DNA of 64,000 nt from Cylindrobasidium torrendii FP15055 ss-10 (Eukaryota > Basidiomycota > Agaricomycetes > Agaricales > Physalacriaceae), in the NCBI GenBank assembly GCA_000934385.1, contig KN880431.1:463618-527617 (forward strand), in the 5' to 3' direction. The position numbers and the translations under genes are program-made. The notes under the pieces are model-generated. The model was not told the origin of the DNA. It searched no databases and worked only from the letters and a program-made list of their open reading frames with translations. The stretch's first letter is position 1, and each line of letters begins with the position of its first letter. Positions 1-12,282 of the stretch are shown one piece after another.

Positions 1-1
1 C

Positions 2-1432
2 GAGGGTGCCCGAACACACCTGATAGGCTGGGGAGACTCCCCGACAGGGAAAGGCATGTTTCCAATGTCAATAGGGCCCCAAGGGCAATTCAATCTACTC
101 TACGCCGTTACATTCCTCCAGAATCCTCAAGAGAACGATGGGTTGCTGACTATGGGTGGGCAAAAGCCTGATCCAATAGATCTTCGACGTTCGGTGGACA
201 TTAACGTTATTGGAAAACCCGTTCTTCGTACAGGGCACACCGATCCAGCCTTCCCTACCGAATCTTTCACGTCAAAATGGAACACCATTCTCAACTTGTC
301 TCCTCGCAAACCTCCACCTATTATCGACGAAACAGCATCTGAACGTGAGGTCCTTCCCGAGCCTGCATCGCCGTTCCCAGTCACTGCTATCACACCTGCA
401 AGTCCTCTTCGTTCGCCGCGCAGAAGTTCAGTGCCCGTTGCCTCTGCTGGAAGCTTGGCCCCCGCACCCGTATATGCCCCCCAAGCTGGACGTCGGCATA
501 CAATGCCAGTTCCAAACTCACTCGGCGTTACTCCAAAAACACCCATCCCGCCCATCCCAAACATGCCTCGCACCAGCAGTGGTCTTCGGGCGTCATTTTC
601 GCCGACACCACCATCCGCACAATTCCAGCCTTTCCGCTCTGGGACGACGTACGACGCGCCACCCCCGACGCCGGGAGCGATGGGTATGCCTCCTCCAGCC
701 CCAATCAGCATGATGTCCCCGCCAGACAAGAATGTCCTTCCAGAATTACCGCCCATGACGCCGACGACACCAGCATACCCAGCGTACCCGCCTGCAACCC
801 CAGGTGGACCATTTGCGGGCGGGATGCCGCAATCACAGTACTTCCCGGAGTCGGTGCCCTCAAAGCCATATGTGGGACCGGCGGTGGAAATGCAGAGGGA
901 CAGACCTGGAGGACAGCCGTTATTAGGTATGCGGACGCCGCCCCCACTAGGTCAAAGCCTGTATGATGACGATCTACCACGCGTGGAAGAGCCCATCTTA
1001 GTGTCCATCGGGCTACTAGAGGAGCAGGAGGACGAGGAGTATGAGGTGAAAGTGCATGGGACGTTCACATTGGATGTGTTTGTGTATAATCAAAGTGAGA
1101 GGACGAGAAGGCTGGAGATTAGTTATCCAGATAGAAGGAGCAAGAAGCGGAGGGAGATACGTAGCAGCGTTGGCATCGGTATAGGGATAGGGCAGGTAGG
1201 TGGCGCCACTAGTGGAGATCAGGCAAAGGATGCAGATGAAGAAGGGCTCTTGCCGCTGGATAACCGTGTACGAATCGGCCCACTGCAGTCGACGGCATGT
1301 CAGTCGGTGAGAATGCGATTCATGGCGCTACGTCCTGGAGTACATTCAATCGATCTTCTTGTTCTCACTGATGTAGAGTCTGGTGCATCGACAAGCTTGA
1401 GGTGCGTTGTATGTGGCCAGCTCAGTGACTAA
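2..1432 (+). CDS. TRS65: TRAPPII complex subunit Trs65-like (C-terminal part)
   Basis: The reading frame is already open at base 2, so the gene begins upstream of the window and about 476 residues of its C-terminal part are visible. A long Pro/Ser/Thr-rich disordered segment (about residues 110-320 of the visible part) precedes a folded C-terminal domain. That domain contains FTLDVFVYNQSERTRRLEI and the signature VRIGPL, followed by RFMALRPGVHSIDLL. This layout, a beta-rich domain closing with an 'iGPL...f.aL.pG...i' motif, is typical of the fungal Trs65/TRAPPC13-like subunit of the TRAPPII complex. TRAPPII acts at the late Golgi as an exchange factor for the Rab Ypt31/32. The assignment rests on this C-terminal signature only. 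The gene ends tail-to-tail with isoleucyl-tRNA synthetase. The first ATG in the window (56) is internal, not the start. Confidence 0.6.
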   Translation, partial: EGARTHLIGWGDSPTGKGMFPMSIGPQGQFNLLYAVTFLQNPQENDGLLTMGGQKPDPIDLRRSVDINVIGKPVLRTGHTDPAFPTESFTSKWNTILNLSPRKPPPIIDETASEREVLPEPASPFPVTAITPASPLRSPRRSSVPVASAGSLAPAPVYAPQAGRRHTMPVPNSLGVTPKTPIPPIPNMPRTSSGLRASFSPTPPSAQFQPFRSGTTYDAPPPTPGAMGMPPPAPISMMSPPDKNVLPELPPMTPTTPAYPAYPPATPGGPFAGGMPQSQYFPESVPSKPYVGPAVEMQRDRPGGQPLLGMRTPPPLGQSLYDDDLPRVEEPILVSIGLLEEQEDEEYEVKVHGTFTLDVFVYNQSERTRRLEISYPDRRSKKRREIRSSVGIGIGIGQVGGATSGDQAKDADEEGLLPLDNRVRIGPLQSTACQSVRMRFMALRPGVHSIDLLVLTDVESGASTSLRCVVCGQLSD

Positions 1433-1742
1433 GAACTGAGCGCCGTTTTACAGAAGCGTTATGGATATTATGGTTCATGAATAGAATACTCACAGACTTG
1501 TATGGAGCCAATTCAGTTTTCCTTCACACAAGCTAGACATGTCCATTTTGCGCTACGTAGTGGAGGATGTTTTCTCACATTCGGCAATCACATCTACCAC
1601 ATAAAAGCAGGTATAGTTGACTAGCTACGAGCGAACAGAAACAAGACAATTCCTGCGAGGTGTCTAACAATATTGCAGATGATGATATACAACTATGCTT
1701 TTCTTTGTTACTCTACACGTACATAAAACCAAAACATGCGCT
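1433..1742. other. Convergent 3' intergenic
   Basis: About 310 bp lie between the stop codons of the Trs65-like gene and isoleucyl-tRNA synthetase. It is AT-richer than its surroundings and should hold the two 3' untranslated regions. I see no open reading frame, RNA gene or repeat here. Confidence 0.6.
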
Positions 1743-4700
1743 CTAAGGCTTAACAAGGTACAACACAAATTTAGTCTCAGCAATCTCTTGCTCTTCTTCA
1801 ATCATCGCGCCATCCCTCGGACTCTTCGCCTCTACAGGATCACCGCCGGTCGTCTTCTTGATGAGAGATGCATACTCTTTGAGGGCCGCAAGAATTTCTT
1901 TACTCGTCTCGCTCTTGAACATGAACAGCACATCTACATCATCCGTCGCCTGCAGTCCGGCCTTCTTGCGCAGCTTTTGTACACGGTTGATGAACTCGCG
2001 CGCAAGCCACTCTCCCTGGAGGTCCGAGTGGATTTGGATATCCAGCCGTACGACAACGTCGCCGTCTGTGTGTGTTCCATATTGGCCTTGGCTGGCAGGT
2101 GGAAGTTCCATGTGGCGTTGGACCGTTAAGTCTCCCGCAACCAGAGGGATGCCGTCTACCAACAGTGATCCCGTAGAAACGTACTCCCTGACTGCCTCGC
2201 TGGAAACTTCGGGGAGTGCCTTCTTGACACGTCCAAGATCCTTGCGCAGCTTCTTGCCTAGCACGGACCAGTCTGCAACAGCCTTATAGCGAATGCCGGC
2301 AGACGTCTCGTCGGAGCTGAATACGATGTCCCGGACGTTCAGCTCAGATTTGATGTAATCTTGCAGGGGCTTGACGTCGTCGAGGTATTGTTGATCGGGA
2401 TGGAATACGAGCAGCTCTTTCAACGGTGTCTGAGGGGTGTTAGTTATTGAAAACGAGCCTCGAACGTGTGGAAAATGCCTACCTTGAGCGAGAGGTTGTT
2501 CTTCTCGCGGAGATTCCTTGACAGCTCAATGACGCTCTGCATCCTTTTCACTTGCCTCTCGATATCGACGTCGAAGTAATCTTCCCTGACCTCGGGGAAA
2601 CTGAGGAAGTGGATGGAACGAGTGTCAGGGTCATTCGGCGATGTGGGGATGTACTGTCGCAATGACTGGTAGATATTTTCCGTCAAAAAGGGTGTATATG
2701 ACGACTAAAGAAATGTCAGCACATATTCCATCTTCACAAATCGAACGACCAACCATAGTTTTGCAAAGCGTAAACAGGGTCTCGAACAAGGTGTTCAGAG
2801 CTGCCAAGGTATCTTCTTCACCATTCTCACCCTTTAGACGCTTGCGGTTGAAGCGAATATACCAGTTGGTCAGTTCGTCGACCAGGTCGAGCAACCGAGG
2901 GATGATGGTATACAGCCTGTATGCGGCCATTTCCTCACGCACGAGTTTGATGAGCGATTGGCAGCGTGCCAACACCCATTTGTCCATGACGTTCGACGGA
3001 AGGGGTGCATTCGCGTTGTACACGAAATCCCGACCAGTTGTTTTCTTGAGCAATGCGACTTGACCCAGGAAGAAGCGGAAGGAGTTGAGCCATGGTAGGA
3101 GGACACGGGAAATGACTTCGCGGACGCCCTCTTCGCGGAAACGAAGATTGTCGCCACGGACAATAGGTGAGTTGACCAAGAACATCCTGTCCTTTATAAG
3201 TTCGGCCAAGAAGTGGTATGGTGGTATTTCACCTTGTCGCATCGGCACCATATTGGTCAATGATGATGGTAGGATCCGGATAGTTCTTCAAGCTCTTGCT
3301 CATTTTTTTGCCGTCACTTGGTGAAATGTTAGGTTTGAGCCTAAATTACAAATATTATGCTCACGCCGCAAGCACGAGACCAGTCACAATGAGGTTCCTC
3401 CAGGGCGCTTTCCCGAAGAGATGGGTGGAAAGAACAAGGAGGGTGTAGAACCAGCCACGGGTTTGGTCGATTCCCTCAGAAACGAAGTGGGAGGGGAATG
3501 TGCTCTCGAAAGATTCCTTGTTCTCGAAGGGGTAGTGAGCCTGCGCAAAAGGCATACTGTAAAATATTAGAATAGTGAGAATAGTCCTTTCATGAGGGCT
3601 TACCTGCCGGACTCGAACCAACAATCGAATACCTCCTCGACGCGTTTTAAAACACCTTTGCCATCTTTTGATGGTATGGTGATCCCGTCAACGCTCTCTC
3701 GGTGAAGGTCCTTTATACCAGTGCGACCAGATAACCGCTCGAGCTCTTCTACAGACCCAACGCACACGATTTCCGACATGTCATCGTTTGCCCACAATGG
3801 GATAGGTGTGCCCCAGTAACGATTCCGTGAAATGTTCCAGTCACGGGCATTCGCAAGCCAATTTCCGAAACGATTATCGCCTACACTCTGCGGTACCCTG
3901 GATGAAGAATGAAGGGGAATTCGTGAGGAGACTGCCTGCGGCTTACCAAAGGGTTTCCGCATTGTTTCTGACAAGTTGATCTTTGATATCGGTGACTCTC
4001 ACAAACCAAGCGGGGACTGCTCGGTAAAGCAAAGGTGTTCCGGAACTATATAGATGAGTGAATTTCTCCCTTGTAATACCGTGCATAACATACCGCCAGC
4101 AGTAAGGATATGAGTGCTTGATAGTCGATTGGACGATGAGGCGGCCTTTGGCCTTGAGAGCCTTCTGAATTTTGCTGTCTGCAGCCTTGACATGGTCTCC
4201 CTTGAAGTCGGGGACTTCGTCTGTGAAGCGGCCAGCATCGTCGATAGGGCACGGGGGCATATCTTCATTCCTGATGACGCCGTTCTCGACGGCAATGCGG
4301 TGATCATCTTCACCAAAGGCAGGAGCTTGGTGTACAATGCCGGTACCGTCTGCGGCTGTCACGTATGTGTCGACGACGACCTTGAATGCAGTCTCCTCAA
4401 ACTTTTCGGTGAAGTAGTCGAAGATGGGAACATAGCGCCAGCCCTTCATGTCCACGCCGAGGTATTGGGCAAGCTTCTTGAACTTGGCCTTCTTTGGATC
4501 CTTGTATAATGAACCGAGAAGGCCTTCGTAAAGGATGAAGTTTTGGTTGCGATCTTCATCATGAATCTTGATGTAAGTGAACTCGGGGTGGACACACAAA
4601 GCCAAGTTGGAGGGGAGCGTCCATGGGGTTGTTGTCCAGGCAAGGAGAGAGGTTTCAGGGTCATCGACGAGGGGGAAGGAAACAGTCACTAGGTAAAATT

Positions 4701-5455
4701 AGGCGAGTGAGTAGGTAGTGGCAAAATGAGGCGCACCAGCGGGGTCATTCACATCTCTGTAATCCAAACCAGCCTCAAAATTCGAGAGGGGTGTTGTGAG
4801 CCCGGTCGAGTATGGCATTACGCGCAATCCGCGATACACGACGCCCTTCTTGAAGAGCTCGGAGAATGCCCACCAAACGGACTCCATAAAGGTAGTATTG
4901 AGGGTCTTGTAGTCATTATCGAAATCGATCCAACGGCCCATGCGTTCGACAGTGCTGCGCCATTCTGAGGAATAGCGCATGACGATGCTTCTGCATTCTT
5001 GGTTATATTTCTCTATTCCAATCTTCATGACATCCGCTTTGCCAGTGATCTTGAGGCGTTTGTCGATTTCGTGCTCAACGGGAAGACCGTGTGTATCCCA
5101 TCCAAAACGACGGGGGACATGGAAGCCACTGACATGGGCATGGCGGGTTACGATATCCTAGGCAAAGATGAGAGGGTACCGTTGAGGGATACGGATGTGC
5201 TCACCTTGATAGTGCCAGCGAGAAGATGTCCATAGTGAGGGAGACCAGTTGCAAATGGAGGCCCGTCGTAGAAAGAGAAGACCGGTTTGCCTTCAGATAG
5301 CTTTAGACTTGTCCGGAACGCGTCAATTTCCCTCCAGAAAGCGATGACTTTTTCCTCCTCCTTCGGAAAGTCGAATGGGGCAGAGACTAGTGAAGTTAAA
5401 TGGAGAGTTTCGATCCAACGTAATGGCACGCACTGTCGTGGGCGGGGAACGCCAT
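1743..5455 (-). CDS. ILS1: Isoleucyl-tRNA synthetase, cytosolic
   Basis: Charges tRNA-Ile with isoleucine for cytosolic translation. Modelled coding exons: 5455-5434, 5386-5205, 5157-4737, 4688-4094, 4045-3947, 3897-3604, 3556-3365, 3316-3233, 3186-2754, 2704-2483 and 2429-1743. They give 1076 residues, the usual size for fungal cytosolic IleRS. The class I HIGH-type motif reads PHYGH (about residue 56), the editing/CP1 region follows, and the KMSKS loop is intact (GKKMSKS, about residue 606). The C-terminal tRNA-anticodon-binding and extension domains are complete. The first coding exon is only 22 nt (start ATG at 5453-5455). I chose this start because it splices in phase into the conserved [12 protein letters not shown] segment. 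All introns are about 44-51 nt. It is divergent from the Rtt107 gene, whose ATG lies 177 bp away, so the two probably share a promoter region. Confidence 0.95.
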
Positions 5456-5632
5456 GGCGTGCGGTCAAGATGCCGTCTAACGTTCGCTTCAGATCTATCG
5501 ATGACTCGATCAACTTTAGCTTCAAGAGATGGCTCGGCTCTCGGACCGTCGCCGGCAGGCGACTCGTGACGCCGACTTGTTTGGACGCGCGCGTTGATCT
5601 AGTTCCATGACCTGGGCATCCCAAACAAAGTG

Positions 5633-8600
5633 ATGTCCCAAAACATATTCAAGAATGTCGCGTTTTTCATCCCAGAATGTGTCCCCGACTTTGAAGCCAA
5701 GGCACTGCAACATTCTTTGGAGGTCCACGGCGGCACCGCTACCACCAAGCTTGAGGAGGCGACCCACATAATAACCAATTCGGAAAGGTTCGCGGGTTGG
5801 AATGTAGTGACAGAGAAGCAAGTGGTCGTAACGGTGCGTGATTCGCGCCCCCATATTGGCTCTTTCATAACATTCGTTAGCCCCGGTGGGTAGAACGCTC
5901 AATCATCATCTCCAAACAACAGACGTACGCGCGCGTCTTTGCATGCTAGCGATTCACTAATGCAGACGCAGACCATCCCTGTACTCCGCTGACCCTACCA
6001 AAGTCTTTTCTGGGATCACTGCTTGCGCTGCTGAAGATGTAAGAATCATGTGATCTCTAGTATAAAGGCGCTCAGCGTATTGTAGATTCCTTCGAACGAC
6101 GTGGAGGTTTTGTCTGCAGGGATAGCAGCACACGGCGGTCTTTGGAGAACAACTCTCACTGTGGATGTAACCCACCTCTTCGCATGTTCAGCCACCTCCA
6201 AGTCCTACGCAATTGCCCTAGCGCAACAGAACGCGACCCACATCAAGATAGTTCTGCCGCATTGGTTCGACGAATGTGTGCGCCTTAACCGCGGGAGTGT
6301 AGATGTGACCAAATTCGAATGGCCCGAGCCACCCTATTTATCTCCATCCGAAGACGCCAAACGATGGACCAAAACAGATCCTTTAAAGAAGACACTCTTT
6401 CGTACCATCCACGCAGATTCAGATGCTGAATTCGACCCAAATACACTGCCGAGCAAGAAGATATGGAAACAAGGCCGTTTTCTTCTGAGCCGGACCCTTG
6501 ACTTTACTGCCCATCGCAGAGCCGCCTTTGAGGCAAGTATCAAGAATGCGGATGGCATTGTCCTTGATCCCGGGCTTGTAGGAGATGAGGAAGAGGAAAT
6601 GGACCAGGTCGAAGAGTGCGACTACTTCTTAACGCGCTACCGGAGCGGTAAGGCGTACTTCCAAGTCAGTTCCACTCCCATGCCTATGTCTATCCAGTCC
6701 GACTCAGACTTTCATATTCAAGGCCGTGCGTTCGCACAAAACTATCGGGAATTTGGCCTGGTTCTTTCACGTACACGCCACGGGAAATATTTCCCGACCT
6801 GAAGATGAGCTTCTACACTATCCCGTCCCGCGCAAACCGATTGAGAAATTCTCCAATCATGTATGTCTTCATATTGCGTCCCAAAAGAGGTTTTCCTTAG
6901 GAATATCCAGGTCATTTCTATTTCCAACTATACTGGGGAGGGCCGCGAATACATCAAAAAGCTCATCGACGCCATGGGTGCTCAGTTCACTGCCAACATG
7001 TCCAGCAGCAACACGGTTCTCATTGCAGCACAGTCAGTCTCCTCTGTAAACTTCATTCATCAATGACTCAATCAGCCTCAGCATGGGCGGGGCCAAAACC
7101 GACAAAGCGGTTCAGTGGTCGATACCGGTGGTTAACCACATTTGGCTGGAGGACTGCTTTTGCAGATGGCGGAATCTCACCACCTCCGTGGAGAAGTATA
7201 TTTACTATCCCCCTCAGGCAAACTTTTCGACCTATCTTGCTGAACGAGGTGTCCCGAAAATGGTGGTTGACATGGACCGCCTTGAGCAGGAAGAGACGGA
7301 GGATGCTGAGTATATCGCCTCACTCAACCGCAAGAACGGCACATCTCTCCGACGCGATAGCTCGCCAATCGCGGACCGCCCCATCGTGCGAGGGTCATCG
7401 TCGCCGGCAAAGCCTGCTGCACCTACCACACCCAGGCGTTCAAATGCCAGGAAACCTTCAGTTGCAAACGGGAACAAGACCACTCCTGTTCCAGGGCCAT
7501 CAAAACGTAGATCATCGACCAAAATCGTTATCAACGAAGCAGATGCCTTAATGGATATTGACAATGAATCCGCCCCCAGAACCGCCCGTCGCTCCTCGGG
7601 GAGGGCGGCGACCAGCCAGAACACTGAGACCATGGAGGTTGATGAGCCATCGAAAGCAGTCACTCCCAAACCTTCCACCAAGCCATCCAGGAGGGGTCGA
7701 GAATCGCCCGAGCCAATCGCAATAGAAGAGGACGAACCAGTCGTGTTGCGGGTGGAAGAGCATTCGAAATCCAGAGGGAAGGCAAAGGGGGAGTCTGCTT
7801 TGGGTAAGGCCACGCATACTCAGGAAACCATGGATGTGGACGACGAACCTCGTACCCCTGTAGCCCGCAAGACTGCAAAGAAGCCATCGTCTCGCAAGCC
7901 TACCCCGATACAAATCGATTCTGATGAAGACGATATTGACCGCGAACTCGCTGCTAATGACAATTCCGCTTTAATGGCAAGGAGGCCGTCGCGCACCAGC
8001 AGCAAAATCGCGGAGGTCGCACCGACAAGACCCAAGACGGACGGACGCGAAGAAGTATCTATCCAGAAGCCTGAGCCAACCCCCAAACGTGGCCGCTCTG
8101 CTGCGAAAGGGTCCGACAATGAAGATGGAGGTCGATCTATTGCGGCAAAGACACGAGCGTCCTCCCGTTCACGGAAACCAGCTGCTAAGGACTCAGACGA
8201 CGACACTCCGCCGGAGCCGCCTGTCAAGCGCAAGCCCTCCGCGCGCGGTCGCAAGTCAGCTACAAAGGAGCCCGACGCAGAGGTGCAGCAGGAACAACCA
8301 CAGAACCGTCAGTCATCTAGACGGCGCAAGTCAAACGCGCAGGAACCAGAGGACAAGATAGAGGTAATTGAACATCGAACATCGAAACGGACGCAGGATG
8401 CGAAGGAGCAAAATGAGGATGAAGGCATGCCTCCACCTGCATTGAAGCCCCCATCAACACGTCGCAAGGTAGAAGTTGTATTGACGCCTCGGAGCTCTCT
8501 TAGCAAGCTGAGTGCCTCAGCATCGAGCCCAGCTAAGCCCAGTAATAAGACTGCTGCTCCTCCCATAGCTGAGAGTCGAACTTCACCACCGCCGGAACCG

Positions 8601-9792
8601 ATTGCCTCGACATCAAGTAGACCCACGCGCGCCGCGTCGACAAAGGGCACCCAAAAGCTACATGATCTCATGGAAGACCGCAACCAGTACGACAAGGAAC
8701 AGAAACAAGCGGCTCAGAAAGCGAAGCGGAGAGGCTCCGGGGTGCATGATACTGCAACCAATAAGCGGCGCGTGATAGAGGTGGAAAGCGACGATGAGGA
8801 GAAACCGAGGGCACCGAAGAGGCAGAAGGTGGAGAAGGGGCCTGGGAAAACGAAGGCAATCGAAATCAGTGACGACGAGGAGGCGCCGGCAGCGAAACAA
8901 CCTACAGCAAGGAAGAAATCTAATGCCAAACCGGCTGCGAAGGGTGCTGCAGAGGATGACACGGAATCAAAACCGTGAGTGCTCCGGTGGTTCTCTTTCT
9001 CAGGGTCTAACTACGTCTAGGGCACCCGTCATCAAGGTCCTGACGAGTCAGATCTCCTTGAAAGAGCCAGTGATCAAGGTCAGCATGTTTTGCTGCCAGT
9101 ATTCATTGTATTTACCAACTTTCGCAGGCGCTCAAGCTGCTAGGTGTGCGGTTCACAGAACGCGCATCAGACTGTACACATTTGGTTGTGCCGCACATCG
9201 TTCGGACGGAGAAATTCCTTTGCGCCATCGCAAAAGCGCCATACATCGTCACTGAGCAGTGGGCTACGGATTCTGCAAAAGCGAAAAAGATCCTTCGTAT
9301 GTTCCATTTTCGATGTAAACCCTCGCGCTCTGACCGTCTCCAATGCAGCCGGAGAAGATTACAAAGTTGTTGACCCGACGAATGAAGCCAAATACGGCAT
9401 CAAGCTTGATGAAGTAATGGCTGCCGCTAAGCAGCATTTAGGGAATCTCTTTGCCGGGAAGACATTTGTCTTTACTCCTTCAGCGCCCGTGGCACCTGTG
9501 ACACGGGATTTGCTCAAGAACGTTCTTCAAGCGCACAGTGGCAAGGTAAGACGATTGTGTATTCACCCATGTCGCCATTTGACCTCCCATGGAGATGTAC
9601 ACCGGGAAACCCACTGCGGCTGCCATGAAGGATAGCAGCAGTCGATACCTCATATCGTGTGACGCGGATGAGACCATGTGCAGAGGGATCATGAAGGCGA
9701 CGGGATGCAAGGCATATACGCACGAATTCATCCTGCTTAGTGCGCTGAAGCAGAAACTTCTGGTCAATGAGTACGAGCTGTTTAGTGATTAG
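5633..9792 (+). CDS. RTT107: BRCT-repeat DNA repair scaffold, Rtt107/Brc1 type
   Basis: Scaffold recruited to damaged or stalled replication forks through phosphorylated histone H2A; it gathers repair factors such as Slx4 and Smc5/6 in yeast. Exons: 5633-5833, 5881-5924, 5972-6038, 6086-6664, 6723-6860, 6911-7032, 7076-8974, 9021-9078, 9128-9296, 9349-9545 and 9595-9792, about 1223 residues. Four N-terminal BRCT units can be followed. Their W-containing ends are [17 protein letters not shown] and HIWLEDCF, and a third unit spans about residues 205-300. A basic, acidic and Pro-rich disordered linker follows (about residues 430-1010). A C-terminal BRCT pair contains [14 protein letters not shown] and [11 protein letters not shown]. 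Six BRCTs with a 4+2 split is the family layout. The exon 7 acceptor may instead be at 7081/7082 (two residues shorter). Budding-yeast Rtt107 is shorter; the extra length is in the linker. Confidence 0.85.
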
Positions 9793-9919
9793 ACTTATAT
9801 ATCTTGAAGCGCTCTCAGTGGGGTATGTATGTACATTATTTAGTTGGCCTGGACCACAGTTTGGATAATGATCGTGATGAAGTATTTCAAGATATACAGG
9901 CTAAGTATTACATGATTTC

Positions 9920-11735
9920 CTACGAATTCGCCTCCAAGTTCTCGTTGATTGCTGCCAGCATCCGCTGCCTAGCCTCTTCCAACAACCCTCGATCCTCTTC
10001 ATCGTACACTGTCTCCAGTGCAGCAGGCCATCGTTCTGCGTCGAATGCCCTCTGGAACCTTGCACCAATGGTATGGTAGGACTCCGGATGTGTGCGCTTC
10101 AGTTTCTGGAAAAAGTCTGACACTAGCTTGACAGACTTTTGGGAGCGCAGATCACGTAGCCTAATACGCTGTATATCGGCCAGTACAGGCCAGGGAATAG
10201 CTGAGTACGTGAGCGGACGGTGGACCTTGTCGAACGGAGTGGCATCGCCAAAGTCGTCCATGACGGTCATGGCACGCTGAAATCCGCCTTCGGGGGTCCA
10301 ATGCTTCGCAGAAGACTCCTTTGCTGTTGTTAACGCACCCCAGCGCTCTATGTCGCGGGCCTGCAAATCATGCTCGACGCGAAGCGACTGGTTATACCAT
10401 GTATGTGCCTCCCGCAACGCCTCGAAATCGTGGAGGAGGCTTGCAGAGGCCGATTCCTTCTCCGCCATCTCCGCTCGGAGTGCGTCCCTTTCGCCCTCGA
10501 TGTCCTTCTTCTCTTGGTGCAGCATATCGTTACTCGTACGAAGCCGTGCGATTTCTGCATCCCGAGCCTCCATATCTTGCTTGGACGGCGTTTCAGGCGC
10601 TGCAGGGGAAGCTCGAGTCGTCGCTGCCTCTGCTTTGAGTGCATCCCGCTCTGTCTCGACCTTCTCTTTCTCCCGCCGTAGAGTTTCGGTACGCGCACGA
10701 AGCTCTGCGATTTCTTTGACGCGCACCTCAAGCTCCTTCTTGGATGCGTCCGCCGCCGCCTCTACAGCCTGAACTCGCGCTCTCGCCGCGTCTCCCTACG
10801 CTTTCCTTTTCTTGGCGGACTCCTCGACCTGGGCACGATGTTCGTCTGTGGCTCGCTGCGTCTCCACTTGCGCTGCTGCAATTTGAGTACTCAACGCCTT
10901 CTCTTTCTCTGCTGCCCGACGACTCTCTTCGGCCGCTTCTTGGAGCTTTCTTCGCAGCCCCTCATTCTCGGACCGGTGCACTTTGATTTCGGCGCGCAAG
11001 TCGTTCGCGAGAGTCTCTACTCGCGCTTTAGCGTCATGGGCAGCGTCGAAAGATGAGAGCGTCTGCTGTAAATTATGAATCTGCAGCTGCGCATCGTCGA
11101 GCTCGCGACTGAGACCAGCCACCTCCTTGTGCAACGCATCACTCTCCTTCTGGATGGAGTCATTCTCCTCGAGCAAGCGGTTTCCCTCTTTCCAAAGGGT
11201 TTCCATCCTCGCGCGTAACCTCTTCCTATCCTCGATTAAAGCCCGCTTCCGAGTCTGTAGAGCCGCATTCTCGTTTTCGACAGCCTCGCATCTCTGGGTG
11301 GCTTGCTCGGCTTTCTGCTCCTGGTTCTTGATGTATGCGCTTATGTAGGTGTTAACCAACCCAGGATAGCCTATGTCCTAAAGTTGATCAGAGATAACAG
11401 AGCAGTGATCATACCGCAAACATACCAGGACAGAAGAAGACTGCCGTTCTCTGCAAGCCGAGATCTCGAGCTGGACGCTCTCTCCGGACGGCGAACGGAT
11501 ACAATGCTTTGGGTGGTTCGCCAACTCCTTCACAGCTAACAGAAGGTCATTGCCAAAGTTAAAGCGTTAAAGGCTCATGCCCACCGAGGCGTAAAGGTAG
11601 TTTCAAGCAACAGCAGTTGCGGCGGACAGGTCCAATATCGATAGCTTGGTCGAAGACGCGCCGTAGGTGGAGAGCTTCAACGCCATCTGGCACGTTTCGC
11701 ACAAACAAAGTTACAGTAGGAGCAGGTGACAGCAT
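9920..11735 (-). pseudogene. Coiled-coil protein gene interrupted by in-frame TAG
   Basis: Exons 11735-11585, 11535-11426 and 11377-9920 join in phase. The protein starts MLSPAPTVTLFVRNVPDG and includes a short conserved-looking stretch (GYPGLVNTYISAYIKNQEQ). A long heptad-rich coiled coil rich in Glu, Arg and Ala follows. The frame is open from 11377 down to 9920 except for one TAG at 10798-10796, after codon 280. Beyond it the same frame continues for 291 sense codons with the same coiled-coil character, ending in a distinct segment (VHRPLTYSAIPWPVLADIQ). Either the gene carries a nonsense mutation, the base is a sequencing error, or a 60-nt intron with a weak GTCGAG donor removes it. A TATA-like TATATAAG sits 53-60 bp upstream of the ATG. 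I do not recognise the family; the RRM-like look of LFVRNVPDG is too short to trust. Confidence 0.5.
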
Positions 11736-11787
11736 TGCTGAAGGTAAGAGAAAGGGAGAAAGCTTAGATAGAGAGTCATGCTGCGCC

Positions 11788-11795
11788 TCTTATAT
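11788..11795 (-). promoter_or_regulatory. TATA box of the coiled-coil gene
   Basis: TATATAAG reads on the minus strand, 53-60 bp upstream of the ATG at 11735. Position and sequence suit a core promoter element. The rest of 11736-12282 (about 547 bp between this gene and the divergent HAD gene) shows no ORF or repeat. Confidence 0.45.
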
Positions 11796-12282
11796 ACTTC
11801 CTTTGAGGCAAGAGTAACGGCTGTAAAGCGCGGCGTGTTGCGCTTCTGAGCGCGGGGCACTTTTGGGCGTCTAAGATCTGTCCAATCAAGCGCTGTAAAG
11901 ATCCCTTTAAGGAAAAGAGGTACTTATGGTGGTGGTCCAAACTGTGCTCCCAAACGTACCATCGGCACCAGCAGTTCGAGGCCTTCAAAATACTATTGTG
12001 TTTGCTTTGTCCGTCCGTCCCCAGCTTGTTGTTCCTTGATAAGTCTAGTTCTTTTCAAGAGAAAAGAAAGGTCAATCTACCAAGTTGGTCGCCACTCGCT
12101 GGTTGAAGTCAGGCCAGTGGCAGTCTGCGGAAATCAATCTTGATCACAAGATCGGGAATCGGGATGCCACTCGACTCTTGCATCAAGAGAACGCCATTGG
12201 CCATTCTATGTTAAGTTCTCGACATTAGTAAGTACCAAATACCACATGACGACAGCGTATCTCTCCTCCTTTCTCTACAACC

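Noticed and set aside
127..756. 209-codon minus-strand frame inside the Trs65-like gene
   Set aside because: Shadow of a Pro/Ser-rich coding strand (Gly-rich antisense); no domain.
3607..3619. tRNA B-box-like sequence GGTTCGAGTCCGG on the minus strand
   Set aside because: It is coding sequence of isoleucyl-tRNA synthetase (CWFESG) and has no matching A box or acceptor stem.
2444..3624. Frame breaks that look like mutations in isoleucyl-tRNA synthetase
   Set aside because: Each break coincides with a phase-correct 40-50 nt intron that restores the conserved protein.
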